In this document: positions 35,889 to 47,858 of the stretch, piece after piece
Position numbering within the stretch: position 1 is the stretch's first letter
Layout of the letters: each line of letters opens with the position of its first letter
Assembly: GCF_932526225.1 (NCBI RefSeq)
Contig: NC_064038.1
Coordinates: forward strand, 15,679,575-15,743,574
DNA: 64,000 bases
From: Nematostella vectensis
Lineage: Eukaryota; Cnidaria; Anthozoa; Actiniaria; Edwardsiidae
Direction: 5' to 3'
The notes under the pieces: model-generated
What the model was told of the DNA's origin: nothing
Database searches by the model: none
The model's input: the letters and a program-made list of their open reading frames with translations, nothing else
Position numbers and translations under genes: made by a program

Positions 35889-37520
35889 CTGGCAAATGCT
35901 TGGATGCATCCAGGAGCTCTTCCATTGACGCTGCTTGGTGGACGGTCTTTCGTGGGATAAACTTCATCGCCAGCTGTTGGAGGAAGCGTTTAAGGCTCAA
36001 GCTAATGGCGTTAATGAGAGGGTCGTCTCTCTGAAGAAATAGGTTGAGGTTTAGGGGGATCTGCAAGGCGGCCTGATAGACCTGTGTCATGGGGTTTCCG
36101 AAGGCTACTTCAAGCCTCATGAAGCGTGGTGCACTTTCCCCCTCCGACAGGAAGTAGGATCGTAGTGTAGGATACTGTGTAAGCAGCCGGGTTACGACTT
36201 TCTCCATGCTGAGCCATCTAGTACTTCCATATTTCAGGATCTTACGATACTCTTGATCACAGAACTGAGCATACTTGACTAGCTTCGCCTTCCGCTTTGT
36301 TGATTGGTCGAACCAATAAAACACATCCACCATAAGATCTTGGACGTCGAATCCGGTTGCTTCTGTCAGTGCAGTCGAGGCCTCCATTGCAGTGTTGTGT
36401 ACCACATGGCACTGACATCCACTGAAATACACCACGTCGTTCTTCGACTGGACCCTCATCATGATGGAGTTACGTTTCCCGACGTAAACTCTGGCGTTAT
36501 CAACTAAAGATAAAGCAACAACAAATTAACACCCATTTAACTAAAAAAGGACGGTGACAGATTATAAAAACGTACGCGTCTATCATTGACATGGGGTTTC
36601 ATAACACCGTCCCCCGAGGCTACCAGCCCATGTACATTTAAATTAATATAGCGATATAAAAAATACCGTGAAACCTCTAAAACCCCCACCCCTTTACTCC
36701 TAAGTGCTTGCGATACAGCCTCGTGTACTATAGTTTCATGTAGCCTAGCGTCCTATACAATACCTCCAAATGCCACGCAGTTTTGCCAATAAATATCAAG
36801 AGATTTCAGACATCTGGCAAAGATATCCTCAGCTGTACCCCCACTTGTCATGCAGATGTCTTCTGCGTGCCATTATCGTTGGATCCGTTGTCGGCTAGGG
36901 AAAAAGGTGAAGATTTCATGCCCTCGGCCAATGCGCTTCTGTTCAATAAAAAGACGTTACGCATTAATAAATGCAATCAGTGAATTCATATATACCACAG
37001 GGCTAAAGCAATAAACTAGATATTTAGATATTTATAGTAAGCTTTAGTCATTACCTAAAATGTGGCTTCAACGCGTTATTCAGGATGCAGGTAGATTTCG
37101 TCCGTCCAGCCCGGTAACATTTTGCTATCTCTGAATCTGGGAAGATCTTGGGAAACAAGCTACTGAAGGTATCAGCTGCAGCGAGGGCAATGCTGTGCTT
37201 TACAAGGGCCATTACCACTTGGACTTCAGCTGATGTTACCTAACGAGTGAAAGAAACGCAATATATTAATTATTATTACTACTGCTGCTGCTGCTGCTGC
37301 TGCTATCGTTACTATAGTTATTATTATTAATTTTAATTATATTTTTACCTTGTCAATTTTGTTGGTTTCGGCTGCGCATGTCTGCTCATTGTTGTTTTTG
37401 TGCATAGTAGTGTTGAGGTGTTCGCGGACATCCTTGGCACCTTGTTTTGCACAGGAAATTTCTCGGTTGCCGCAGATTGTACAGCGAAACTTTGTGGGTT
37501 GCAGTTTTGCTGGGCATTTT
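35889..37520 (-). pseudogene. hAT-like transposase gene, multi-exon (ZNF862/KIAA1586-like)
   Basis: A first exon ending at 37349 (donor AAG|GTAAAA) carries a BED/C2H2-like finger: FRCTICGNREISC then DVREHLNTTMHKN. A second exon (37055-37239, acceptor CGTTAG, donor TAG|GTAATG) reads KIFPDSEIAKCYRAGRTKST. A degenerate third piece near 36.80-36.93 kb has ADNGSNDNGTQK, which usually holds the first catalytic Asp, and then a stop. The fourth exon (35889-36503) reads DNARVYVGKRNSIMMRVQSK, then GCQCHVVHNTAME, KYGSTRWLSMEKVVTRLL, and ends at CCAG|GTTAGT. The order matches hAT-superfamily proteins related to ZNF862. The hATC dimerisation end is not seen within the window, and the third exon is damaged, so it is probably a relic. 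Confidence 0.65.
37282..37303 (+). repeat. (CTG)n microsatellite
   Basis: About seven CTG units inside the first intron of the hAT-like gene, on the plus strand. Confidence 0.9.
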
Positions 37521-39368
37521 GGGAGGAGTCGACGGGCTCGTTGGATGCTTCGTGCCTGGCCTTGACGCTGGTGCTTTGGGGGTCGGGACTGGTTCCGGAG
37601 ATGGAGATGGAGGTAAAAGTGGAACGAAGTGGTTAGGAGCCCAACCTGTCAGGTTGACGTTCTTTGTGTGGGTCCACATAAGCGAGGCGACCATTGGAGA
37701 CCGCACTAGCTCGGGCGTGATGCGCACGTTTACGTACTGTCGGTCAATCAGTGATCCTACGACCTCAGGGTAAACTGACTGAATCTGGCAGCCAACAACA
37801 TTAGTGAACACCATTAAGTCGGGGACGTACTGCAATATCTGGCATATTTTTGCGCTGTCTATGCCGGCTTCGAATTAAATAAAAGACCGTTCAGGCATAT
37901 AATATCGCATGCGCACTAATCGCAAATTTAAACTAATCCGAAATTTAAACTGCCATTACGCAGTTGAATTTTTTAGTAAGAACGCGTTGTTGTTCCCCTG
38001 TTGTTGTTCAGATTGATTTTCTTCAAAGCCATTGGACGTCAGGAGGAGGCGAGTACTCTATCATGTTGACTATACGAGGATGCTACGCCCGAAAGGGGTC
38101 CGTTTGATGCTCAAACTGTATGAAAGGATTACAATTTTGCGGTGATTTCACTATATACAAGAATAGCGAATTCGCAATTTTCACCATAAAACGGTGTTTT
38201 TGCTTTCAACTTTATAAAACGGGTACTTTTTTGCGTTTTATTAATAAATGAGGCGCCATTTTCAATCCACTATATAGGTCCAAAGTCTGGGCGGAGCATC
38301 CCTGTATACAGATCTTCGAAGAATAACTCTCCATGGACCCTACCGGTCAATGAAATTTTCTTCTCTCTTTCATTTAATTATTTCCTTTTGTGGATCTGCC
38401 AGCCCAGCGAAATAAAGAAAAAGGACTGGCGTCTATATAGCAGGGGATCTGTGCGGAAAAAGTGACAACTGCAGCCCCTCCCCCAGGAATCGAAATTGCC
38501 TGATCGGCCATATATGAATTGTCCTAGACCTAATTAAATTCCTACTTTAAAAATTAATATATTTTGGCCGGTTGGTTCCAGCAACTTTTTTTGAATCCAC
38601 TCCATTACAGTGGAATCATTTATTTATGCTCCAGCTAATGCAAAAGACACAATTATTTTTCTAAAAGTGTAGGGAAGGTTCAATGCTAGTGGAAAACGTG
38701 GGAAATTTCACGAATTGCTGTTTGTTGGCAACGCAAAATAGTCGATTTTACTCACCTGGCGAATTAAATGCTTGCGTCTGAACGTCGAGTGGAGCTATAT
38801 CTTTCAGCTTTTTCTCCACTAGGTTTCTTAACCCTATGGATCCGAAAGGAAGTGCCCCTAAAAACTCTCGATGGCTTGCGCCATGTTTACAGATGGCACA
38901 GTGTCAGGCTTTTTGTGAAAAAAGCCGCGTACTACTCTACGTGCGTGACCTATGAGACGAGGCATGCAATTGGCTTATAACTAACCAATCAACTCAACTG
39001 ATGTATTCTCTATTTCTATTACAGTCAATGATCTGTCTACTGCTCAACCAGTCATCATGTGTAGTTTTATATCCCCTGTCTGGCATTGTTTTCTCGACGA
39101 TTCGCAAAAAAATAACTCACACGTGTTTTTCAAAACATTTTATTCATCATCACGGAGTTTTCGGGCAATTACTCTCCGAGAATACTACTTAACCTGGAGA
39201 TTTAGCGTTAAACCTGGAGACCTGGAGATTTGCTGCAAAACCTGGATACTCCCGGTTTATCCGGGAGAGTTGACAGATCTATCTTTGTGGAATCGTCAGC
39301 ATGACTGACCTGTGCAGGGTTTCCTGTGCTAAGAACCGCTGGCCAGTAGCAGGTTCAGACATTGCAAA
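37521..39368. other. No clear gene
   Basis: A minus-strand frame upstream of the hAT-like finger (37.39-37.84 kb) is open through a proline-rich segment and PDLMVFTNVVGCQIQSVYPE. It could be a further 5' exon of that gene, but I recognise no domain. Downstream of 37.9 kb nothing coding is seen. Near 39.19-39.27 kb CCTGGAGA/CCGGGAGA motifs repeat, similar to 54.97 kb. Confidence 0.4.
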
Positions 39369-40767
39369 ATGGCGGACGAGGGAGAAGTGTCAAACCATCG
39401 ATCTCAGTGTCGATGCGAGGAAAAAACTTCAGTACATGTTGTACACTGCCCATGTCGAATATGTGGAGGCGAAGCTGTTTCAATTGCCACCGCTTGGAGG
39501 CATCGCAACAATTTGAGAAATTTGTTTCCCAAATCGACATCTGATCTGAGACCTGGTACTAGTGATGATTCGAGTCGCGACATAGATATCCCTGATTGCA
39601 CTGATGATAGTGACTCATCCAATTTTCAAGATCCTACAATTGACAATAAAAGCGATGGATGCTCTTCATGTTATATTCCTGATGATCCAGAAGCAATAGA
39701 TGCTTGTTCATCAGGGCATGATGATGTCCAGGATTTTAGTGACAACTCCTATGATGGCTACATGTATGAAAGTGATGATGTTGTTGAAAGTGGTGATGTA
39801 AATGACGAAATCAATAACATGGATCCCCAAGCGACGGCTTCTGGTGGTTTTTCATTGAAGATGCAATTTTAAGATTTGTAGATATAAAGGCTCACATGGT
39901 TTTTCCATCAATGCATTTGAACAGCTCCTTAACTGAGGGAAAGGACTAAATGGAAATGAATTGATGACTGATATTTGGCCAGCAAAATGGGAACATGTAA
40001 CTAGACTATTGCAACAACTTGGTTATAAAGAGGCAAAATGTTATTGGATTTGTCTTGACCCATCACACAAATGTAATTATTCCTTGATGACATCTAACAG
40101 TGAAACCTGCAGGTATTGTGGAAAACAACCAACCATCCCATTTTACTATCTCAGTATTTTAGATAAAGTTAAACGGTGGTGTGCATCACCATCTATGTGC
40201 AAAAGAATGACTGATCATTGGCAAGAAAAAGACCACTGGCTCCCCAATGAAAATGCTTCCAGTACAGTTTGGGGATGGACTCAAAAGAGTGAAATTTGGG
40301 ATGGAACAAGGTTTGCAGAGCTAGCTTACTTTTGGAACCCAGATGATGAATGGGTACTTCCAGTATATTGTCCTTAGGTTTATGGTATACATAGTTTGTG
40401 TAATATAATTTCTCTACTCTTTTAGGTGCAATTGAAGAGACTATTGCAACCATGTCCAAATTCTACAGAAGAGGTTTATCTTGTGGGATTTGTGCCAAGT
40501 TACTTGCTTCCCAATAATACAACAATCTCACTGGATCTATTCCTTGAACCATTGATTAGAGATATTAAAGATGGTTTTATAAATGGTATTGTATTTCTAA
40601 AGAACAGTTATGCCATTCAAATCTATACTTTTCCCCAAAAATGCATACTTTACAACAGTGATATTGCTTGTTTTCACACATCAGAAAATGTAATTAAACA
40701 TTTTTATAACTTGTGTTCAAGTGTGAATTCAGACTTTGTGCCACTTCTGAAAAAAATAGTTGACTGA
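39369..40767 (+). pseudogene. CACTA/EnSpm-like transposase, N-terminal part, broken
   Basis: The start is MADEGEVSNHRSQCRCEE at 39369, followed by CPCRICGGEAVSIATAWRHR, a CxC..CxxC entry region typical of cnidarian and fungal CACTA-like proteins. An acidic Ser/Asp-rich stretch follows. After frame changes near 39865-39960 the sequence resumes with ECHC-type segments: GYKEAKCYWICLDPSHKC and CRYCGKQPTIPFYYLSILDK, then VKRWCASPSMCKRMTDHW. Another frame (40426-40767, preceded by an acceptor-like CTCTTTTAG) has VGFVPSYLLPNNTTISLDLF. In intact relatives the DDE core (with a D-x-MH motif) comes after this point. Here the frame ends at 40767 and nothing follows, so the catalytic region is missing. 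The family call is from the residue pattern alone. Confidence 0.6.
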
Positions 40768-42489
40768 AGTCTCAATTTTATGGTTGCTTTTCGATAACTA
40801 TTGAATTAATTACAAATATGTGGTTGTTTAATGTTTATACTTGAAAGGTGCTTAAGAAGCGCTCCGCTAATCCATTCAAGATGAAATGCAATACTCAAAA
40901 AAATGATTTTTCAATAATTTGTCTATAAACTTATATTTGTCTCCGGATTACAAAAATGTGTTTCTTTTTAAAATCGAACGAATATTAAATATTTTATGGA
41001 TTTTTCCTTATTTTTCTCGGCTTGACCCCGAAAAACACTACAAAATTTGAACCAAGTATCTGTAGCGCGAAAAATAAACAGCGCAGAAACACAGCAACAC
41101 CACAGGAGACAATCAGGATATATGCTCTCAATATTATTTTAATCTCAGCTTAATCCAGTTAAAATAGAATATTTGACAGATTTTCTCAAATATAGCCTTG
41201 CATCCATCATTTTGCACGATCGTTAAACCGACAAATTAAGGCCTTAAAAGTCGCATCTGGTACATTGCTCTATCAAAAATGGTCATTTTTCCTGAAAAGA
41301 TTACTTGCCTTGCCTTACTTGCCTAGAATCTGAAATAAAATTTTGGGGATAATAAAATCCGGAGCGCTGAGAGCGCCAAGAAGATACAACACTTCACAGG
41401 TATTTGACCTTTCAACTTGGGCTAACTATGACACCATCTGCTGAATTCGCAGGGGGATTTGGCTTTTGCACAAGCTCCCTCATCGATACAACGCTGAAAA
41501 CAAATTTGAGGACCAATAAATATGTGTGTTATTACTTGCATTCTTCGTTGTGCGAGATGATTTAAAAAAAAACACGTATTTGAGTGATTATTTGAATGGA
41601 TTATAAATAGTCTTGCGTAATCTTTGTGTCCAAAGAATTCGTAACATAGATCAAAAAAACAAGCTGAGTTGTTTTAAATTTTCCTCACCTCAGCTTGGGA
41701 AAGTTCTTGATAGGCATCGTTTTTTATCAATGCTTGTTCCTCTACAAACGCATAAAAACGGCTTGCGATCACGGAATGTTTTTCATGGTGCTTCCACGTG
41801 AACGGCAGCTCACACAGGAATCCCAAAGTTTCTCAAACACAATGCAAAAAAAAAAAAGACAGAAAAGAGAAAGAGCAACCAATCAAAAAATCTGATTCCT
41901 TATTTTGGAATAGAATAAAATAAATAGTGTCCAACTGTAAGGATTGTTTGGAATTGTAAGCCATTAAAGTTATCGGATGATGGATTTTATTCGTGTGAAA
42001 TTGACATGTGGCAATAAACAGATAGTTTTTTATACCAGTACAAGGTACCAGGTACGTTCTATGAGTTTTTATACACTGGTTTCTTCTTGCTGTCCGTTTT
42101 GCACAGTTTTAATGAATGTCTTTTTGCTCATACTCTTAGTTCGTAGGCGGGGCGTGTTTCGCTTGTCAAGACAACCCTGGTATAGTGCAGTGCGTGAATA
42201 TCACAAACTGCACTCAAGATATCAAGAAGCATCTCCGAATTATCGCTAAATTACGAAGCAAAGCTGCTTCTGGCCAGTGCAGGTAAAACAATTTTAACAT
42301 TGACGCTCATGAATAACCACTTTTTATAGCATACAGTTTGATTTGCTGTCCAGGTTTGTTTGAACCTGAAGGAAAATACACAAAGCTCCCTATCTGCCCA
42401 AGCCACCGCGATGCACATGGCGCATCAGATGGCGCAGTAATCGTAAAAACTGCTGCAGCCTAGTATTTTGGTCAGTCACCGGAGCCACG
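40768..42489. other. Intergenic sequence, no gene seen
   Basis: AT-rich with short spurious frames. No inverted repeat matching the start of the CACTA-like piece was found. Confidence 0.45.
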
Positions 42490-43210
42490 CTAAGCGGAAA
42501 GTGGGATATCCGTGGACAGCGCAAGATCCAGATATCCAGTGGACAGCGCCAGATCCAGATTTTGTTGTTTACAGCGCCAGAGCCAGATCCTCCTGTATAC
42601 AGCGCCAGAGCGAGAACCTCCGAACCATACCCCTCGTGGACAGCGCCCGAACCATATCCCACCGTGGATAGCTCCAGAGCCGGTCCCACCATGACAGAGC
42701 TCTCCCCCCCCCCCCCCCCCCCCCGTGGACAGCGCCAGAGCAACATCCCCCCGTGGACGGCGCCTGATCAAGATTTTCTTGTTGACAGAGCCAGAACCAG
42801 ATCCCCCCGTGGTACAGCGCCACAGCAAGAAACCCCCCCATGGACAGCGCCAGAGCAAGATCGCGCCGTGGACAGCGCCAGAGCAAGATCGCGCCGTGGG
42901 CAGCGGCACAGCAAGAAACCCCCGTGGACAGCGCCAGAGCAAGACCCCCTGTGGACAGCGCCAGAACCAGATTTCCTTATTGACAGAGGCAGAGCCAGAT
43001 ATCACGGTGGACAGAGCCAGATACCCCGTGGACAGTGCAAAAGCCAAATCCCTCCGTGGACAACAGCAAGATCCCCCCGTGGACAGCACCAGAGCCAAAT
43101 CCCGACGTGGACAGCGCCACAGCAAGAAACCCCCGTGGACAGTGCCAAAACCTGATTTCCTTATCGACAGAGCTAAAGCCAGATATCACGGTGGGAAGCG
43201 CCAGGGCCAG
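42490..43210. repeat. GC-rich minisatellite, unit about 30 bp
   Basis: More than twenty imperfect copies of GTGGACAGCGCCAGAGCAAG plus a variable tail, roughly 28-33 bp each. It includes a C18-19 tract at 42706-42724. Base composition is far from the AT-rich surroundings. Because the unit rarely encodes a stop, long frames stay open on both strands and in more than one frame (for example 42562-43155 plus and 42490-43125 minus); they look like by-products of the repeat. Confidence 0.9.
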
Positions 43211-43472
43211 ATGACTCGTACCACTTTACGAACAAGACATCGATATCGCGCCTCAGAGCTTGAAGATCTTCCTTTACACAGCTCATTTGGGAGTAAGCTC
43301 TGTAAATGTCGCTTGCGCGCTTCTGAAGTTGGATGCTCAGTGGCTTCACAACTGAGAGGCATTTCATCACAGTGATCATCGTGATTATTAACTCAAACTT
43401 GGACATGGCGGACAGAAGGCCATTGGCTCTTGTGCGGCTCTCCTGGTCCCAGCTCCAACTTCCGTACTTATC

Positions 43473-44648
43473 TTAGTACTGACGCTCGTTTGTCATCACT
43501 TCTAGGGTTTTCAGAACTGCAGGGAAGAGGCTGTAGAATACCTCATAAGCTTCGTGGCGTTCCGCCCAGCGTGTTCGGCAAAGGCTTATTAGTGTTGTCT
43601 TCTTTGATTCGGGGCATACATCTTTAATGACATTGACGAGTAGATCGTGTCGTTTTTGGGAATACTTGAAAAAACAGCAGGTTTCATTCAGCGTGCCAAT
43701 CATATTACGAATCATTGGAAGATCACAAGAATGGGCTATTACAAGATTCAAGCAGTGTGCATTACAGTGAGTGTACACTGCCTTGGGGCTCTTCTGTTTG
43801 ACAAGGGCTTGAGCTCCGCGCGCCAGCGATGACATGTTAGCAGCGCCGTCATATGCCTGCCCACGGCAGTTCTTGATATCCAGTGACCATTTTTCCAGAG
43901 CATCCAAGATCGCTGTCGACACGATGCTAGCCAAAAGTTTCCGATTTCTGGCTATTTGGGTTATCCTTGTACCTTCGATAGCCATAGAAATGGCTTGTTC
44001 TGGGGCTTTCATATTCTTTATAAAGTTCTCCGCTCTCAAAAGGGCGTCGTTGTGGTAATTTGTTTTTGAATGAGATTGTAAGATTTCCTTGACACGTTTG
44101 AAATTGGTCATAGGCGATTTTACAAGCACACCAGGTTGGCTGGTAGAATGAAATAGGACGCACGCCTTGCAAATGCCCCCACCCCTTGACGGGATGTACA
44201 ATAAACACTTAAACTCAGAAAGCCACGATCTTTGAAATGATCGACTCTTGCCCCTTTTGGTTGTCTTGGGAAAAACGTGATTTGGGGGTGGGGAATGTTT
44301 TGCCGAAATAAGTCTGAACTTTTCGCTGTCACTCAACCGCTTAACTCGGCCTGCATCGAGCAGCTCCCCAAATTCCTCTACTCCCCCGCCATTTGTACTT
44401 GAGACTAGAAAAGGAAAAAACACCCGTCTCAAACTACCGTAAGCCAAGTAATTTGAATTGCTAATTAATGTCATAATTAACAGTGATCTGTTCGCGGTCA
44501 ATAAAATAAGTTACGAAATATCGCTAAACTCTATTTAAAAAAGCAGCTTTGTAATAAAACTAGCGATTACCTGAAAAAACAGTGTCCTCCGAAGCATTCG
44601 AACATTGCTGTGCTTGAGGCGGATCTATACAGCGTCTGATTGCATCTG
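43473..44648 (-). pseudogene. ZMYM1-like hAT transposase, internally deleted and truncated
   Basis: An upstream exon (about 44571-44648) reads AIRRCIDPPQAQQCSNASED and ends TCAG|GTAATC. The main exon starts after TTTTCTAG (44405) in matching phase with SSTNGGGVEEFGELLDAG. It contains the TTF-type finger (SFQRSWLSEFKCLLYIPSRG and GICKACVLF), the DUF4371-like start (RNRKLLASIVSTA), then NCRGQAYDGAANMSS, YTHCNAHCLNLVIAHSCDL and LCRTRWAERHEAYEVF. These are hAT proteins of the ZMYM1 type. Between IVSTA and the QAYDGA segment roughly 100 residues expected in the family, including the first catalytic Asp region, are missing. The C-terminal hATC dimerisation domain is also absent, as the frame stops at 43473 close to the minisatellite. 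Unlikely to be active. Confidence 0.75.
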
Positions 44649-44997
44649 CTTAGGAAAAAAATACAAAGCAGGCAACTCAATTAATTTTTTGGTATTATAT
44701 TGCAAGAAACAAATTGCCACAGCTTGATCAAGAGCAAAACAATTCTTGCACAGATCAAAATACCCCTATTAGTACCGCCGTAAACACTTCCGTAACCTAA
44801 CTCACCCTCAAAAGCTAAATGATCTGTCCCTCGTGTAAATTTCTAACCATCAAAGAGGATATATTTATCAATAAGGTTCTAGCATAATATCAATTCCTGG
44901 AACATACATTTTAAGCTACTCCATTCTTGTGCCATGTATGTATCAAGATCGGAAGTTAGAAAGGAATTAGAGGAACTAAGTAGCTTGGCTGCTTCAC
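44649..44997. other. Short gap without gene
   Basis: AT-rich sequence between the hAT exon and the LRR-like exon. Nothing recognised. Confidence 0.4.
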
Positions 44998-45240
44998 AAA
45001 TTGAAAACATACCAGACCCATCAATTCTCTAACTTCTAACTTCGGTAAGCTAACGGCGATGTCAATACGCTGCGAATTGCTGAACTGTGGACACATGCGT
45101 AGATTAAGAGTGGTGTGTCTGTAGTCATACAGAGTTAAAGTAGCATTTGCACTGATTACGTTTTGACGGTATTCCATGTAAAATTCCGTTAACACTGGAA
45201 AGGATTTGATAACAGATATATCAGTCACTAAAGCATTGCT
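44998..45240 (-). CDS. LRR-like exon, possible host F-box gene part
   Basis: The minus strand stays open through VTDISVIKSFPVLTEFYMEY, TLYDYRHTTLNLRMCPQF and VSLPKLEVRELMGL, ending at a donor CTG|GTATGT near 44998. The regular leucine spacing is LRR-like but weak. It lies downstream of, and on the same strand as, the F-box exon at 45748-46110, so both may be exons of one F-box/LRR gene. The exon start is not defined. Confidence 0.4.
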
Positions 45241-45624
45241 AGTAATATCGTTTTGAATAGTGAAAACTCTTTTCTGTTTTGATCTGTCTATTTTCTCATC
45301 TCAGTGTTAGAACTTCCAATCCTCACAGAGTTGCTTGGTGAGGCGACTACTAAGCGTTTGTGCTCAATCCGATACACAAATATCCAGCTATTAACTGTAC
45401 CATCGAGAATAAAGATGCCTCAATCATTCAAACCGTCGTCTGTTTCTCTTGAGAGCAAAATGCATTGATCTTCGCATGTAAAAACACTGCTCACGTCTCA
45501 TTGGCTAGTAAAATAACTACTACGAAATGGCTTCCTCGCCAACTAAAAATAGCGCATAAAAATCTTTTCAACATAAATTAACAAAAATTAACATAAAAAG
45601 AATTTGACTATAGGATTCAAGAAT

Positions 45625-45744
45625 AATTCATCATCGATTCGTGAATTCCACGTTAAATTTCACTTGAAAAACGATTTCACTTGAGAAACGATATTGTTTT
45701 TTCGGGTAAAATTTACCGTGGAATTCCCTCATCGATGATGAATT
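45625..45744. mobile_element. Fold-back element (~120 bp) at the end of the F-box exon
   Basis: AATTCATCATCGAT... (45625-45660) pairs with ...ATCGATGATGAATT (45709-45744) over about 36 bp with few mismatches, and the loop is ~48 bp. CTATAG-containing sequence flanks both sides (TATAG at about 45610 and 45750), possibly a short target duplication. It is likely a miniature fold-back transposon. Confidence 0.65.
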
Positions 45745-45747
45745 TCT

Positions 45748-46110
45748 CTATAGTATTTTTACGTTAAGACAACCCGTCAATGCCTTGGAAAACAATCGCG
45801 GATTTTCGGTCAATTGCGGTTCAAACTTCCCATTAAAATAAAGATGACGGAAATGAATAGAATGCTTAGAAAATATAAAATCGAATGCATCTGGCACAGC
45901 CAGTATTTGACAACGAGAAAGTCCTCCAAAGTAGTGGACGATGATATTGAGCCTCCTGCACGTGAAAGATAACGATTGTATAACAGTCCGTAACGGCAAA
46001 AGCGCCAATATCTTTAGAAGGACCTCATTTCGCAATTCAAGTAAACCTAAGGATAATTTAGAAAGAAAATCAGTATTTATACTTCTTTTATTAACATAGA
46101 TTTTGGCCAT
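45748..46110 (-). CDS. F-box exon, probable host gene
   Basis: The frame begins MAKIYVNKRSINTDFLSKLS at 46110. At residues ~22-60 it shows LELRNEVLLKILALLPLRTV followed by SLSFTCRRLNIIV, the hydrophobic pattern of an F-box (Skp1-binding motif of SCF ubiquitin ligases). Beyond it the sequence reads HFRHLYFNGKFEPQLTENPR and LTGCLNVKIL, consistent with entry into leucine-rich repeats. The frame ends at a stop four bases from the fold-back element at 45625-45744, so the exon is probably interrupted by it. On the same strand an LRR-like exon lies at 44998-45240, and an LRR terminal exon lies 17 kb further at 28530-28936. All three could be one host gene with transposon-filled introns, but this is speculative. 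Confidence 0.5.
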   Translation of the reverse strand: MAKIYVNKRSINTDFLSKLSLGLLELRNEVLLKILALLPLRTVIQSLSFTCRRLNIIVHYFGGLSRCQILAVPDAFDFIFSKHSIHFRHLYFNGKFEPQLTENPRLFSKALTGCLNVKIL

Positions 46111-47142
46111 TGGGGATACCCCAACCCTGGAATTCAGGTGAATTTAAATATCACCACTCTGAAGTTTTATTAAAATAAAATAATGACCTATCATGAGTCC
46201 CGATATCACTAAACTGCCAACAGACTAGTTAAGACGATCGATCGTTTTTCAACCAAAAATCAACCAAATATCAATTTGATTAGCCAGGTGTTCACGTACT
46301 CTAGTGAAAGGGTGTTTTAAAATATCTTAGTCCATTTTTTTTACGCCAGGCGCAATGGGCAATGAATGGTTAGTTTCAAGTGACGTTCAATTATACGTAT
46401 GGCCATGGGCTCCACTCCAGGCCTGGGGAGTTCTGCTAAAAAGGAGAACAAGTTTCCGTTCCCAACTCACCAGTCTGTTCGATCTCCATGGGTGGTGGGA
46501 GCCCTGGGAGCGAGGGCTCGGCACTTCGGTCATTTTCAGGTATTCTTTGAAAAATGGCATACCGTCATTAGTGGAATATATAATTATAATGCCATATCAA
46601 CTCCAGCCATTCAATTCAGATTAGATAAATTTGAAGTTGCAAAGCGTGATTTCGCATTAATTTTCACATAACTATTGCTTAAAATCGCAATAGTGTGGAT
46701 TGTGAGTTCGCTTAGCAGTGTAAACGGTCTCGTGGTATTGCGAAATCAGGTTGAAATTTTGTTTCTGGCTTCTGAAATTGTTCAGCCTAACCAATAATCG
46801 TAATAAAATCAGGACACACTGGGTATCTGCTCACCAGAAATAAACAATAGCTTGGCATACTTTATAAAGGTAAGAACACAAAAGCAAAATTATTTAAAAG
46901 TTTATTTTCTTATCTAGCTGCGAGTGAGCTCGAAAAAACAAAGTCTGTGTTGTTTTTCTAGTAGCTACAGTCAAATAATCTATTCAGAATTAATAGGTTG
47001 CAAGTACCTATTGATTGGGAATAGCCCGGTCTTAGTAAATGCTTTGAGGAAAGTTTTAGCTTCTAGAGGGAAATCCTGGAAGGACTTTTTGTGGTGGATT
47101 TTTGGACTTTCTGTATGAAAATCAACATGCGATCAGAAGAGT
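46111..47142. other. Intergenic sequence, no gene seen
   Basis: One frame through a GC-richer patch at 46.40-46.54 kb shows no known domain. Otherwise nothing. Confidence 0.45.
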
Positions 47143-47823
47143 TTGTGGCAGGCAGTTGAAAGATTGAAGATAATGGCAGAGAAATGGGATAGGCGTGGTG
47201 AGAAGGAGGAGTTGGTGTCGATGCTGGAGGAGAAGTCTCGTTTGCCGAGGGTGTTATATAGAGGTGGTGGTGTGGAGGTTGCCAATGTGGAAGAAAGGGA
47301 AGTGTTTACAGACACAGATGCTTTAATTGTAGCTTATGACAATGAAGTTAGTTCTCTGATTAGTATTTTAGATAAAACAAACACTCATGTAGAGGTGTAA
47401 GTCATAGCTGAGCAGGCTGAGAGTGGGAAGACACACAGGGAGTTGAACTAGAAAAAGTAAAAAATCCTGAGAAACAAACATCAAATAGGTTAAAGGATGC
47501 AATGGAAAGACCTGGCAACCTCTCTGCCAGAAATGTTAAAAAATGCATGCAGTGGTAGTCAAGCTAATATCAAGTGGTATCAAGCTAATATCAATTCTCA
47601 ATTTAAAGAGTATAAACTCCAAAAAATCCTAGACATAAACAGATAAAAAGGATAGAGTTAAAACATAAATAATAAACTAGATCATGCCATAATTGCTGAA
47701 GAAAAGGCTATCTCAGCGTTTTAAAGATTAGAGCAGGAATGAGTGCTGGTGGAAGTGCGGCAAGGTTTTAAGCACATCAGAAGTGAACAACGGTGACAGC
47801 CCAGAGTTTGTGGTTGAGTATGA

Positions 47824-47858
<35 letters not shown>

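Noticed and set aside
42490..43375. Long open frames on both strands as genes
   Set aside because: They lie in a GC-rich minisatellite; openness follows from the repeat unit lacking stops, and the frames contradict one another.
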